Source of the DNA: Leminorella richardii
GTDB taxonomy: Bacteria; Pseudomonadota; Gammaproteobacteria; Enterobacterales; Enterobacteriaceae
Length of the DNA stretch: 64,000 nucleotides
Reading direction: 5' to 3'
Assembly (NCBI RefSeq): GCF_900478135.1
Contig: NZ_LS483470.1
Span: forward strand, 2,999,001 to 3,063,000
The first letter of the stretch is position 1; the number at the start of each line of letters is the position of its first letter. Made by a program: the position numbers and the translations under genes. Positions 52,450 through 59,600 of this stretch are shown here, piece after piece. The notes beneath the pieces were generated by a model. The model searched no databases and had not been told where the DNA came from. It worked only from the letters and a program-made list of their open reading frames with translations.

Positions 52450-52475
52450 CGCAAGGCGCCATTAGGCGCCTTGCG
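52450..52475. repeat. second GGCGCC hairpin, downstream of the amidohydrolase gene
   Basis: CGCAAGGCGCC (52450-52460) pairs with GGCGCCTTGCG (52465-52475). It holds the same GGCGCCATTAGGCGCC core as the hairpin at 52071. It lies just after the amidohydrolase stop on the minus strand and may end that transcript, though no T run follows. Confidence 0.6.
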
Positions 52476-52486
52476 ATCGGATGTCT

Positions 52487-53443
52487 TTATTCCTCAGGCA
52501 GATCGATGCGATAAAACGCCTTTGCGTTGCGCCAGAAGAAGGCCTCACGCTGCGCCTCGCTGAATCCCGAGAAGATTTCCGACATATTGCTGACCAGCTG
52601 ACGATAGGTTAATTGCAGGCTGGAAACCGGGAAGTTACTGGCAAACATGCAGCGCTCAATGCCAAACATCTCAACGGTTTCTAGCACCACACCGCGGTTG
52701 CCTTCCACCGTCCACGGCCGATCCTGCAGCCCTAGTTCTGACACTTTTACTGACACGTTAGGGCAAGCAGCCAAAGCCCTCATTCCCTTACGCCATCCCT
52801 CAAGCCCCTGCGGTGAGCGATCCCATGGGAAACCCATATGGTTTAGCACGATAGGCACATTAGGATACATGCGGGCCACTTCTGCCGCCTCTTCCAGATG
52901 CCAGTACGGCACTCTTAAGTCCCACGACAGCCCGTACTTCTCCAGCAGGGCAAAGCCTTTCAGCCATTTTTCATCCTGCATGCTGCCGCTCACGCCCTTC
53001 ACCGTATGGGCCAGCTCTGGCCGCTTGGCGGTCACTGGCTTACTGCGAATGCCGCGCACTAGCGGAAACTGCAAGTGCTGATTCAGGATCTCTTCACCGT
53101 TGTCGTGGTGGAACCAGATATGGGCAACAACTGCGCTAGGAAAGCCCGCGCGCTGCGACTGCTCGTGCAGCCAGCGGGTTTCCGCCACTTCGTTGTTGTA
53201 GTCATGATCGGCTTCGCAGTGAACCGTTGCCAGCACGCGGTGCCCGGCGCTATCAGCTGCATAGTCCTCTGGCATATAATTGCGGATTAACGATCGATAG
53301 TCGCCCACAAATGTCCCTGGTTCGTAGGTCGCCAGCCACGGATAGTGGTTTTTTGTCAGATCCCACAGGTGGTGGTGAGCGTCAATCAGCGTAATGCCGT
53401 CCGATCTTTCTTCCACCCCCATCTTTTCATGGATTGTTTTCAC
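52487..53443 (-). CDS. amidohydrolase family protein (PF04909), paralogue of the one at 9.8 kb
   Basis: A 318-residue TIM-barrel hydrolase with LIDAHHHLWDLTKNHYPW at the N terminus, VLNHMGFPWDRSPQGLEGW and MFASNFPVSS near the end, all shared in pattern with the amidohydrolase at 9793-10731. A sugar-acid lactonase function is likely from the family and from the MFS gene directly upstream, but the substrate is unknown. The start is GTG at 53443, with GGGGAG seven bases upstream. Confidence 0.78.
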   Translation of the reverse strand: MKTIHEKMGVEERSDGITLIDAHHHLWDLTKNHYPWLATYEPGTFVGDYRSLIRNYMPEDYAADSAGHRVLATVHCEADHDYNNEVAETRWLHEQSQRAGFPSAVVAHIWFHHDNGEEILNQHLQFPLVRGIRSKPVTAKRPELAHTVKGVSGSMQDEKWLKGFALLEKYGLSWDLRVPYWHLEEAAEVARMYPNVPIVLNHMGFPWDRSPQGLEGWRKGMRALAACPNVSVKVSELGLQDRPWTVEGNRGVVLETVEMFGIERCMFASNFPVSSLQLTYRQLVSNMSEIFSGFSEAQREAFFWRNAKAFYRIDLPEE

Positions 53444-53479
53444 AATAGTCTCCCCTTATTTTTTTAATTTCTATTTGGG

Positions 53480-54787
53480 TTAACGAGATTCAGCTTCGGG
53501 CTCAATGCCAGCCTGTTCAGCCGTATTTTCGCCTGCCTTCGGCGTGACAGAAGCCAAGGCGAGACCGCATAAGAACAGCGCCGCCGCCATAAGGCCAAAT
53601 CCAGCCATGGTGCTCCCCGTCAAGTCAATCAGCCAGCCGACAACATAAGGCCCGACGAATCCGCCCAGATTACCGATACCGCCGATGAGCCCCAGAGACA
53701 GCGCCAGAATGTCTGAACGTAAAATCAGCGGCGGCAAGGCAAAAAACGCGCCGTGAATGTACAGCCCAGAAGCGACGATGCACAGGAAGATAAACTGCAC
53801 GATAGGTGACGGGAAAAACTGTCCACACAGCAGCGCCACAGCAGTGATCGTCAGCGGCAGCGCAGCGGAAGACTTCCGCAGCCCGATTTTATCGGTGCGC
53901 ACCGCGATAATAATCATACCTATTAGCCCTACCAGATACGGGATAGCCGTCAGAATACCCACCATTGAAGGCGATGAGCCTGAGGTGTTGGCGATAACCT
54001 GCGGTAGCCACATGGTAAAACCGTAGAAGCCTGCACAATAGAGGAACCAGGCGACGATAAGCGTCAGCACTTTGCCGTTGCGGAACACGTCACGGTAGCG
54101 GGCAGAATCCTGATTAATAGCAGTAGAGCTTTTTTTCTGTGCCTCATCCTTCGCAATCGCGTCAACGATATAGCGACGCTCGCCGGGCTCCATCCACCAC
54201 ACTTTTTCCGGAGAATCTGCAACCATAACGTACCAAACGATAGCCCAGATAATCGGCGGGAAGCCTTCAATGATAAGCACCGTACGCCAGCTGAAGTGCT
54301 CCAGCAGGAAGCCGGTAATCGGTGCGGCGATAATGGCAGAAATTGGAATACACATTAGCCAGAAGCCGTTGGCTCTTGCCTTTTCACGCTGCGGGAACCA
54401 CTTTAACAACAGCACCAGCGTTGCGGGCTGTACGCCGCCTTCAAACACCCCCAATACGAATCTTGCCAGTAGTAATTCATTGGTGGTTTCTACCAGGCCG
54501 GTCCAAATAGCCGCAGCACCCCAAAGTATCATGAGAATAAAAATAGTCTTTTTGGCACTCCAGCGCTCAGCCAGCAAAGCTGCTGGTACCTGAAGCAGCA
54601 GATAGCCGAGGAAGAATATGCCGGAGGCCATTCCCTTGGTGCTATTGGTCAGGTGCAGGTCTTCACCGATATAAGGCAGGATAAATGACAGGTTAGTTCT
54701 GTCTAGGAAAGCCAACATGTACATGATACTGGCGATCGGAATAAACAGCAGCCATCGCCGACCTATTCCTTGATATTGCATGGTCAT
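53480..54787 (-). CDS. MFS transporter, ACS family
   Basis: A 435-residue major facilitator carrier with twelve hydrophobic segments. MYMLAFLDRTNLSFILPYIG and the AALLAERWSAKK loop are typical of the anion:cation symporter group. ATG at 54787 (GAGGGGACGTT upstream) is preferred to a start at 54901, which would add a hydrophilic N terminus. It precedes the amidohydrolase gene by 37 bases, as one unit. TTGAACAC repeats lie in its promoter region. Substrate probably a sugar acid. Confidence 0.8.
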   Translation of the reverse strand: MTMQYQGIGRRWLLFIPIASIMYMLAFLDRTNLSFILPYIGEDLHLTNSTKGMASGIFFLGYLLLQVPAALLAERWSAKKTIFILMILWGAAAIWTGLVETTNELLLARFVLGVFEGGVQPATLVLLLKWFPQREKARANGFWLMCIPISAIIAAPITGFLLEHFSWRTVLIIEGFPPIIWAIVWYVMVADSPEKVWWMEPGERRYIVDAIAKDEAQKKSSTAINQDSARYRDVFRNGKVLTLIVAWFLYCAGFYGFTMWLPQVIANTSGSSPSMVGILTAIPYLVGLIGMIIIAVRTDKIGLRKSSAALPLTITAVALLCGQFFPSPIVQFIFLCIVASGLYIHGAFFALPPLILRSDILALSLGLIGGIGNLGGFVGPYVVGWLIDLTGSTMAGFGLMAAALFLCGLALASVTPKAGENTAEQAGIEPEAESR

Positions 54788-55260
54788 AACGTCCCCTCTC
54801 CACATCAGTTGAACACTTTGTCTTTTTATTTTGATCTTTTGAACACAATGATAACAATTGATTGCTTTTTGGATACTAAGCGCGTTGTGTAATAAGACCA
54901 AACGACCTTTTAGTAAAATGTGAATGGAGTCAAAAACAATCTCTCATGGAAAAATTAATTCATTATTTATCAATTAAATAAAAATTTAACATTCTATGGG
55001 AGATAAAGGGCAAGCTTTGAGGCTCAATCGGAATATGGGAATAACAGGGAGATATAGCAAAAAACAAATATTTAACTAATGAACTTTTGATGATTATTCC
55101 TTTGCTAGCGCTTAGAGTGAGTCCCTTGCAGCTCTGTAGTAAACCTCACATAATATTAACACTTCCCTTCCTGCCCCTCTGCAGCAGGGGCATTTTCCAG
55201 AAGTGCGCCCTATCGCGCCTTCTTCTTTCACCGCGTTTTTACAAGTAAGGCTCTCAACAT
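54788..55260. promoter_or_regulatory. divergent control region with TTGAACAC direct repeats
   Basis: About 470 AT-rich bases without a gene. TTGAACACTTTG (from 54809) and TTGAACACAATG (from 54839) are direct repeats exactly 30 bases apart, close upstream of the MFS start. They are candidate sites for an unknown regulator. The right half shows nothing I can interpret. Confidence 0.4.
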
Positions 55261-56403
55261 ATGAAAAGGCGTAGTTTTCTGAAAGGTGCAGCCCTGCTGT
55301 CAACTGCAGGACTGGTTTCCCCGGTGATGGCAAACGGCATAAGCTCAACTCAGCACGAATCCAAGAGCACGGACGGTCGCCGTCGCTTTACTCTGACTCA
55401 GAGCTACCACCTTGTTCCACCGGAAGGCTCCAGCGGCGTAGTGAAGCTCTGGATCCCGGTTGTTGAAGATACGCCTTTCCAACGACTTCTTGATCTGAAG
55501 TTCAGCGGCAGCTATCAGGATGCCTTCATCACGACCAATAACCACTATGGTGCAAAAACTCTGTTTGCTACTTGGCCTGATGCCAAGGGCAAAATGGAAA
55601 TGACCGTGGAAATGGTGATTGAAACGCTGGACTGGGAGCCGTTGAAAAACAACGCGCTGGCCCACTGGCGCGCACCAAAAGAAGTTCAGTTCCCTATCGA
55701 TGTGGAATACTACTTAAGACCTACCGCACATATGCCAATAACCGGCATCGTGAAAGAAACCTCAGATAAAATCGTCGGCCAAGAAACCGATCCGCTGAAA
55801 AAAGCGCGGCTGATTTATAACTGGGTGAGCGCCAATATGTTTCGCGATAACAACGTTATCGGCTGCGGCACCGGCGACGTCGCCACCATTCTGGAAAGCG
55901 GCAAGCTGGGCGGCAAGTGTACCGACATCAACTCCGTGTTTGTGGCTCTGGCACGAGCAGCTGGTATTCCAGCTCGCGAAATGTTTGGCATCCGCCTGGG
56001 TAAAGCCGTCAAGCTGGAGCAGTATTCAAAAACCGCCTTTGGCAGCGCCGACGACAAGGGCTTATCCAACGTCAGCGGCGGCCAACATTGCCGCGCGATG
56101 TTCTATCTAGCGGGTTTCGGCTGGCTGCCCGCCGACCCAGCCGACGTGACCAAAATGCGCCTGACAGAGAAGAAAGAGCACAGCGACGCCGCTGTGCAGG
56201 CAGTAAACGACTATCTGTTCGGCAACTGGGAAATGAACTGGGTCGGCTTTAACGTAGGCCGCGATTTCGACCTATTCCCTGTAGCAGAACAGGCGCCAAT
56301 TAATAACTTTGGCTACCCTTACGCAGAAGTCGACGGCGATCCGGTCAACTACTACGATCCGAAAGCGTTTAGCTATGACTACCGCTCCGTCGAACAGCGC
56401 TAA
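55261..56403 (+). CDS. Tat-exported transglutaminase-like protein
   Basis: A 380-residue protein with a twin-arginine signal (MKRRSFLKGAALLSTAGL, RRSFLKG) and a transglutaminase-core domain. The catalytic triad is visible as Cys220 in LGGKCTDINSVFVALARAAG, His276 in GGQHCRAMF and Asp292 in WLPADPAD. Such domains act as peptidases or peptide-bond-forming enzymes in the periplasm. The stop is followed after a few bases by a MerT-like gene, so the three genes to 57018 form one unit. The link between a transglutaminase-like protein and metal transport is unusual. Confidence 0.82.
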   Translation: MKRRSFLKGAALLSTAGLVSPVMANGISSTQHESKSTDGRRRFTLTQSYHLVPPEGSSGVVKLWIPVVEDTPFQRLLDLKFSGSYQDAFITTNNHYGAKTLFATWPDAKGKMEMTVEMVIETLDWEPLKNNALAHWRAPKEVQFPIDVEYYLRPTAHMPITGIVKETSDKIVGQETDPLKKARLIYNWVSANMFRDNNVIGCGTGDVATILESGKLGGKCTDINSVFVALARAAGIPAREMFGIRLGKAVKLEQYSKTAFGSADDKGLSNVSGGQHCRAMFYLAGFGWLPADPADVTKMRLTEKKEHSDAAVQAVNDYLFGNWEMNWVGFNVGRDFDLFPVAEQAPINNFGYPYAEVDGDPVNYYDPKAFSYDYRSVEQR

Positions 56404-56410
56404 GGGTTTT

Positions 56411-56737
56411 ATGGCCACGCTGGCCGCTGCTGCCGTTACGGCGGTAGCGTCTAGTCTGTGCTGTATAGGGCCGCTGATTTATCTGGTCTTCGGCGTATCC
56501 GCCGCAGGCCTATCCGGTGTGGAAAAGCTCGGCTTTTTGCAGTATCCGATGCTGATACTGTCAACCGTTCTTATTGTGATGGGATTTTGGCGGCTCTATT
56601 TCTCTAAGCGGCCCTTTTGCAGTGGGCGCATAAGCCGCGCTCAAATGCTGTGGGCCTACTGGCTCTTACTGCCCGTAGTGCTGTTTTTTCAGCTTTATCC
56701 TTTTGTTCTTCCCTGGCTACTGGAGATAATGGAGTGA
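56411..56737 (+). CDS. MerT-like metal transport protein
   Basis: A 108-residue membrane protein with three hydrophobic helices. The paired cysteines in SSLCCIGPLIYLVFGVSA are the first metal site of MerT-type mercuric-ion transporters; a single Cys is left in the cytoplasmic loop (KRPFCSGR), where MerT normally has two. ATG at 56411 has AAGGG upstream. It overlaps the start of the MerP-like gene by four bases (GTGA). No merR, merA or merC is nearby, so the metal is uncertain. Confidence 0.75.
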   Translation: MATLAAAAVTAVASSLCCIGPLIYLVFGVSAAGLSGVEKLGFLQYPMLILSTVLIVMGFWRLYFSKRPFCSGRISRAQMLWAYWLLLPVVLFFQLYPFVLPWLLEIME

Positions 56738-57018
56738 GACGTTTACTGTTTCTGGCGATGGTGCTGTTCTCCCCAGCCCTTTGGGCCAACAATGTTCAGG
56801 TCACTCTGGACGTTACGGGCATGACCTGCCCGCTGTGCGTAACGTCCATCAATCAGGCGCTGCGAAAAACCGACGGTGTCATCAAGGCAAAGGCGTCGCT
56901 AAAAACCCGACAGGCGGAGGTGATTGTTCCGGAAGGATTCAATACCGATGAGCTGCTTAAGGCGGTTGAGAAAACCGGCTATAAGGGAACGGTGCTGAAG
57001 GTGGAAAAGCAGCCGTAA
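56734..57018 (+). CDS. MerP-like periplasmic heavy-metal-binding protein
   Basis: A 94-residue protein with a short signal peptide (MRRLLFLAMVLFSPALWA) and one heavy-metal-associated domain, where the metal ligands sit in GMTCPLCVTSINQAL. The start is GTG at 56734, with GGAG eight bases upstream, overlapping the MerT-like stop. It would hand metal to the MerT-like protein. The metal could be Hg, Cu or another soft ion. Confidence 0.78.
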   Translation: MRRLLFLAMVLFSPALWANNVQVTLDVTGMTCPLCVTSINQALRKTDGVIKAKASLKTRQAEVIVPEGFNTDELLKAVEKTGYKGTVLKVEKQP

Positions 57019-57040
57019 TATACTTTTTCGCCTATAAAAT

Positions 57041-57076
57041 AAAACGGGTCGCAATGAAACTGCGGCCCGTTTTATT
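57041..57076. terminator. bidirectional terminator between the MerP-like and PEP-hydrolase-like genes
   Basis: AAAACGGGTCGCA (57041-57053) pairs with TGCGGCCCGTTTT (57061-57073), with one or two mismatches, and the T run continues after it on both strands. Confidence 0.8.
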
Positions 57077-57099
57077 TAGCTCGAGACTGAACGCATAGC

Positions 57100-57927
57100 C
57101 TAGCGAGTAATGGACTTAAACTCTCTGGTCGTCGCCGTCAGCGCCACTTCCGTCGGCAGCCGCTCCATTGAGCTTGCTCCGTAGAAGCCGTGGCAGTCTG
57201 GGCAGTGCTGCATGATGTATTTCGCATCTTCCGGCGTAGCGATAGGCCCGCCGTGACACAGCACGATAACGTCTTGACGCACTGACTTAGCTGCCTTCGC
57301 CCAGTCATTAATAAGCGGCACGCAGTCTGCCAGCGTCAGCGCCGTCTCTGCGCCAATATTGCCGCCAGTGGTTAGCCCCATATGGGGAACGATAATATCC
57401 GCTCCGGCTTTGGTCATATCAATAGCGTCTTGCGCGCTAAACACATACGGCGTGGTCAACAGCCCCTTTTCGTGCGCCATACGGATCATATCGACCTCAA
57501 GGCCGTAGCCCATGCCGGTCTCCTCCAGATTGGCGCGGAAGTTGCCGTCAATCAGCCCCACAGTAGGGAAGTTCTGCACGCCTGCAAAGCCGATCGCGGC
57601 GACGTCATCCAGAAACTTGTCAAACTGACAGAACGGATCAGTGCCGTTAACCCCTGCCAGCACTGGCGTATGCTTCACTACGGGCAGAACTTCCCGTGCC
57701 ATATCCATTACGATTTCATTGGCGTTGCCGTAGGCAAGAAGCCCTGCCAAAGAGCCGCGCCCTGCCATACGGTAGCGCCCGGAGTTATAGATAACGATAA
57801 GATCGATTCCACCCGCTTCTTCGCACTTGGCGGAAAGCCCGGTTCCCGCACCGCCGCCGATAATCGGCTCTTTGCGCGCAATCATGTCGTGGAATTTTTT
57901 CAGTAGCGCTTCGCGTGTTATTGACAT
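57100..57927 (-). CDS. phosphoenolpyruvate-hydrolase-family TIM-barrel protein
   Basis: A 275-residue TIM-barrel protein of the family named PEP hydrolase, related to the C-terminal domain of the plant Tm-1 protein. Typical stretches are GGGAGTGLSAKCEEAGGIDLIVIYNSGRYRMAG-like GGGAGTGLSAKCEEAGGIDL and NSGRYRMAGRGSLAGLL, then PVLAGVNGTDPF and a glycine-rich phosphate-binding end. The real reaction is not well established. AGGGAG lies before the ATG. It is read 11 bases after the Tm-1-like gene, as one operon. Confidence 0.75.
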   Translation of the reverse strand: MSITREALLKKFHDMIARKEPIIGGGAGTGLSAKCEEAGGIDLIVIYNSGRYRMAGRGSLAGLLAYGNANEIVMDMAREVLPVVKHTPVLAGVNGTDPFCQFDKFLDDVAAIGFAGVQNFPTVGLIDGNFRANLEETGMGYGLEVDMIRMAHEKGLLTTPYVFSAQDAIDMTKAGADIIVPHMGLTTGGNIGAETALTLADCVPLINDWAKAAKSVRQDVIVLCHGGPIATPEDAKYIMQHCPDCHGFYGASSMERLPTEVALTATTREFKSITR

Positions 57928-57938
57928 ACTTCGTCTCC

Positions 57939-59153
57939 CTAACGATAAAAGAGTTGAGTGAATTCGGCGACCGCGCGCTCGGTGAACGCCCGATCGTTAA
58001 TGTGGTGCGGCAGACGGATAATCTGACGTTTATCCGTCTGCACAACGGTTGACTCCAGCGCCTCAATAAAGGCTTGGTTGGCTTCTGGCTGCCAGAATGG
58101 CCCTTCCGGGCAGTCGATGGCGGAAAAGCCGCCGTCAGGGATCAGAAATCTCACTTCACCCTGATACTGGTTGAGCTTTTCACCGATCCACTGCCCCATC
58201 TTGCGGTTCTCTTCCGGCGTGGTGCGCATCAGCGTGACCTGCGGATTGTGGTGATAGAACAGACGATCGGCGTATTTCTCTGGCACCGAGTCCGGGCTGC
58301 CGAAGTTAACCATGTCCAGCGCGCCGCAGGACATTACGCAGGGGATACCCTCGCGAGCCACTGCGTCAAAGCGCTCTTTTGAACACGCCAGCACGCCGCC
58401 AAACAGGTAGTCACACACTTCCGTGGTGGTAATATCCAGCACGCCGTTAAGCAGCCCGCCGTCCACCAGCTTTTCCATCGCCCGGCCGCCGCTGCCCGTC
58501 GCGTGAAATACTAGACAGTCAAACTCGTTCTCCAGCTGTTCGGTTATCTGCTGTATGCAGGGCGTAGTGACGCCGAACATGGTTAAGCCCACTGCTGGCT
58601 TGTCTACAACGCTCTCTTCTTCATAAAACATCACCGCCCCGGCAATCTGGTTAGCGGCATTCTTCAGCACCTTGCGGGAAATGCGATTCAGACCCGCGAC
58701 GTCAGTGACGGAATACATCATGGCGATATCGCTGGCACCGATGTAGTGCGACACATCGCCCGATGCCATAGTAGATACCATCAGTTTCGGCGTGCCGATC
58801 GGCAATTCCTGCATAGCGGGCGTGACTAGCGCCGTGCCGCCCGAGCCGCCGAGCCCGAGAAGCGCGGCAACGTCGTCGCGCTGGCTCAGGAAGTGTTCGA
58901 ACGCCACCGCCATTTCGGTAATCGCTCTACCGCGGTCGCCGCAGAATACTGCCTGAGCCCCCTGCGGGTGGCAGTCAGCAACAGTTTTTGCACTGATATC
59001 TGCACCGCGCTCGACGTGCTCTTCCCGAGTTGAGAGATCAACCGTCAGCGCCGCTAGTCCGGTTTTTTTAATCAGATCCCGTACGTAAAGCGCTTCTGCA
59101 CCTTTGGTATCCAGCGTTGTTGCAACATAGACACGGCCCTTTTCTTTCTGCAT
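57939..59153 (-). CDS. Tm-1-like ATP-binding protein (UPF0261)
   Basis: A 404-residue protein of the UPF0261/Tm-1-like ATP-binding family. VYVATTLDTKGAEALYVRDLI at the N terminus, LLGLGGSGGTALVTPAMQ (nucleotide-binding glycine loop), FHATGSGGRAMEKLVDGG and LIPDGGFSAIDCPEGPF are diagnostic. Its function in bacteria is unknown. GGGAG stands before the start. It pairs with the PEP-hydrolase-like gene, as often seen, and the two halves match the two domains of plant Tm-1. A role in the catabolism of an unusual sugar acid is possible, by context with the amidohydrolase/MFS genes. Confidence 0.8.
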   Translation of the reverse strand: MQKEKGRVYVATTLDTKGAEALYVRDLIKKTGLAALTVDLSTREEHVERGADISAKTVADCHPQGAQAVFCGDRGRAITEMAVAFEHFLSQRDDVAALLGLGGSGGTALVTPAMQELPIGTPKLMVSTMASGDVSHYIGASDIAMMYSVTDVAGLNRISRKVLKNAANQIAGAVMFYEEESVVDKPAVGLTMFGVTTPCIQQITEQLENEFDCLVFHATGSGGRAMEKLVDGGLLNGVLDITTTEVCDYLFGGVLACSKERFDAVAREGIPCVMSCGALDMVNFGSPDSVPEKYADRLFYHHNPQVTLMRTTPEENRKMGQWIGEKLNQYQGEVRFLIPDGGFSAIDCPEGPFWQPEANQAFIEALESTVVQTDKRQIIRLPHHINDRAFTERAVAEFTQLFYR

Positions 59154-59378
59154 CTCTGTCTCCCGCTAACGATAGTGGTCAATTATCACCCCAAATGAGA
59201 TTTGGGTTTCATTTTGATTATATTAACCACAATTCGGGCTAGATCGCTATGCTCTTTCGTACAGGGGATGTGAGAAGTGGTACTTGGCTCGCAAAATTAT
59301 GCTTTTATGGTAAAAGCGCACATATCGCCTACATACTGTATTGACGGTAAGCACCGTTAACGCTTATGGCAATAAACG

Positions 59379-59573
59379 CTAACGCAAATATGCTCGGTAA
59401 ATATACTTATTCTGAAAGGTTTTCTTGCAGCTTTCACACCGGTAGCGCTGAAGACCGCTGCGATTCTTGCCATGCATCTTGACGCGTTCAGCGCTGCCGC
59501 AAAAGCGGCATGGAGGGATTCTTCTTATTATCACTATCAACTTTCCGCTTAAAACGCGGCAGCCCGGATTCAC
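59379..59573 (-). pseudogene. IS1-family InsA remnant
   Basis: The 64-residue reading frame carries an InsA-like zinc ribbon: CRFCGSAERVKMHGKNRSG, then QRYRCESCKKTFQNKY. This matches IS1 InsA (CxxC, GK, QRYxCxxCxKT). It stops where InsA should continue; a shifted frame downstream reads ISVNGAYRQYSM, which echoes the next InsA segment, before another stop. There is no InsB part, so it is a decayed piece of an IS1-type transposase. It abuts the end of the autotransporter gene. Confidence 0.6.
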
Positions 59574-59600
59574 ATATCGAGCCGCCGCGCGTCTTTGCTA

